This document shows positions 29,865-30,246 of a DNA stretch of 30,246 nucleotides, one piece after another. The stretch comes from an uncultured Oscillibacter sp. (GTDB lineage Bacteria; Bacillota; Clostridia; Oscillospirales; Oscillospiraceae): assembly GCA_946494635.1 (NCBI GenBank), contig CAMMCS010000002.1:1-30246 (forward strand), given 5' to 3'. Under the pieces are notes generated by a model that saw only the letters and a list, made by a program, of their open reading frames with translations, did not search any database and had not been told where the DNA came from. Position 1 is the stretch's first letter. Every line of letters begins with the position of its first letter. The position numbers were made by a program, and so were the translations under genes.

Positions 29865-30246
29865 TCAGCGCTCCCACGGCTTTTTCATGTTTATGGTGAT
29901 GGGGAACACGGGTTCCCGCAGGTCCGACACATCTTGCGCAAAACGGCGCTCCGCCGTGTGGCAGAGAACAGGAATACCGGTCTCCCGGGACACGGCTTCC
30001 GCCAGAACAGCGCCCTTGCGGATCTGGGCCGGTGTGGTCTCTCCGCACAGATGGGTGTTGTTCACGATGCCCGTGCAGGACAATCCGGTGATGGCCTCGA
30101 TGGAGCGGAGATAGCTGACGGCATCCTCCGCCGCCCGAACCTCCGGCCGGTTGGCGTTGAGGACGTAGATCAGCTGATAGTCCTCCTGGACGATCTTGGG
30201 CTGGAACCGGGCCAGCACCCGGGCGCCCACCGGGTCGCCGCCGATG
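29865..30246 (-). CDS. Probable nucleotide-binding (ParA/MinD-like) protein, C-terminal part
   Basis: Runs off the right edge; 126 C-terminal residues are visible. It begins IGGDPVGARVLARF, which resembles the (D)xGGDxxGARVL block after Walker B in small MinD/CobQ-like NTPases. The rest contains YQLIYVLNANRPE, an ITGLSCTGIVNNTHL segment (typical of the G/N specificity strand in this fold), and ends ITINMKKPWER. The Walker A part would lie outside the window. It is 37 nt upstream of the ferredoxin gene on the same strand, so possibly in its operon. Partner or role unknown; the family call is moderate. Confidence 0.6.
   Translation of the reverse strand, partial: IGGDPVGARVLARFQPKIVQEDYQLIYVLNANRPEVRAAEDAVSYLRSIEAITGLSCTGIVNNTHLCGETTPAQIRKGAVLAEAVSRETGIPVLCHTAERRFAQDVSDLREPVFPITINMKKPWER

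Overview
The window is bacterial, GC-rich and densely coded. Its gene content points to a Gram-positive anaerobe of the Clostridia, most likely Oscillospiraceae (a Flavonifractor/Lawsonibacter/Oscillibacter-like gut bacterium). Supporting signs are a single bifunctional Rel-type (p)ppGpp enzyme, an S-layer-homology protein, a class B sortase, a T-box leader, a four-subunit 2-oxoacid:ferredoxin oxidoreductase and strong AGGAGG-type ribosome sites. The taxon is an inference from content and style, not from a marker-gene comparison.

Layout. 1-258: non-coding stretch packed with hairpins. 259-4571 (minus): recJ then the Rel gene, overlapping by 4 nt. 4788-6302 (plus): secreted SLH protein with a glycosidase-like C-terminal domain. 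6401-9679 (minus): small P-loop ATPase under an operator-like palindrome, glucose-6-phosphate isomerase, and a D,D-carboxypeptidase. 9795-12125: tRNA-Gly(CCC) and tRNA-Ser(GGA) point towards each other and enclose a class B sortase plus the 3' remnant of a sortase-anchored surface protein. This is the clearest accessory islet. 12343-15285: a 59-residue membrane protein, a histidine phosphatase-GNAT fusion, and a coupled NUDIX/diacylglycerol-kinase pair. 15440-22433 (plus): a peptide/nickel-type ABC transporter operon (binding protein, two permeases, two ATPases) ending in a DUF3810-like membrane protein with an HExxH motif and a GT8 glycosyltransferase. It is preceded by a structured leader. 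22576-24459 (minus): htpG. 24645-25655 (plus): a membrane/zinc-ribbon protein and a GNAT acetyltransferase. 25714-27148 (minus): ilvE behind a T-box leader. 27229-30246 (minus): 2-oxoacid:ferredoxin oxidoreductase gamma, beta, alpha and ferredoxin subunits, with a partial nucleotide-binding-type gene at the edge.

How the genes fit together. Most of the window is housekeeping: stringent response and repair, cell-wall maturation, central carbon metabolism, peptide uptake and chaperone. The ilvE / oxidoreductase neighbourhood suggests branched-chain amino acid transamination linked to ferredoxin-dependent oxidation of the 2-oxoacids. The T-box on ilvE ties it to uncharged tRNA, tentatively tRNA-Val.

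Nothing here is clearly a new defence or mobile system. The best leads are the tRNA-bounded sortase islet, the structured leader and unusual tail genes of the transporter operon, the operator over the P-loop ATPase promoter, and the phosphatase-acetyltransferase fusion. All coordinates and motifs were read by eye. Promoters, hairpins and substrate assignments are predictions.
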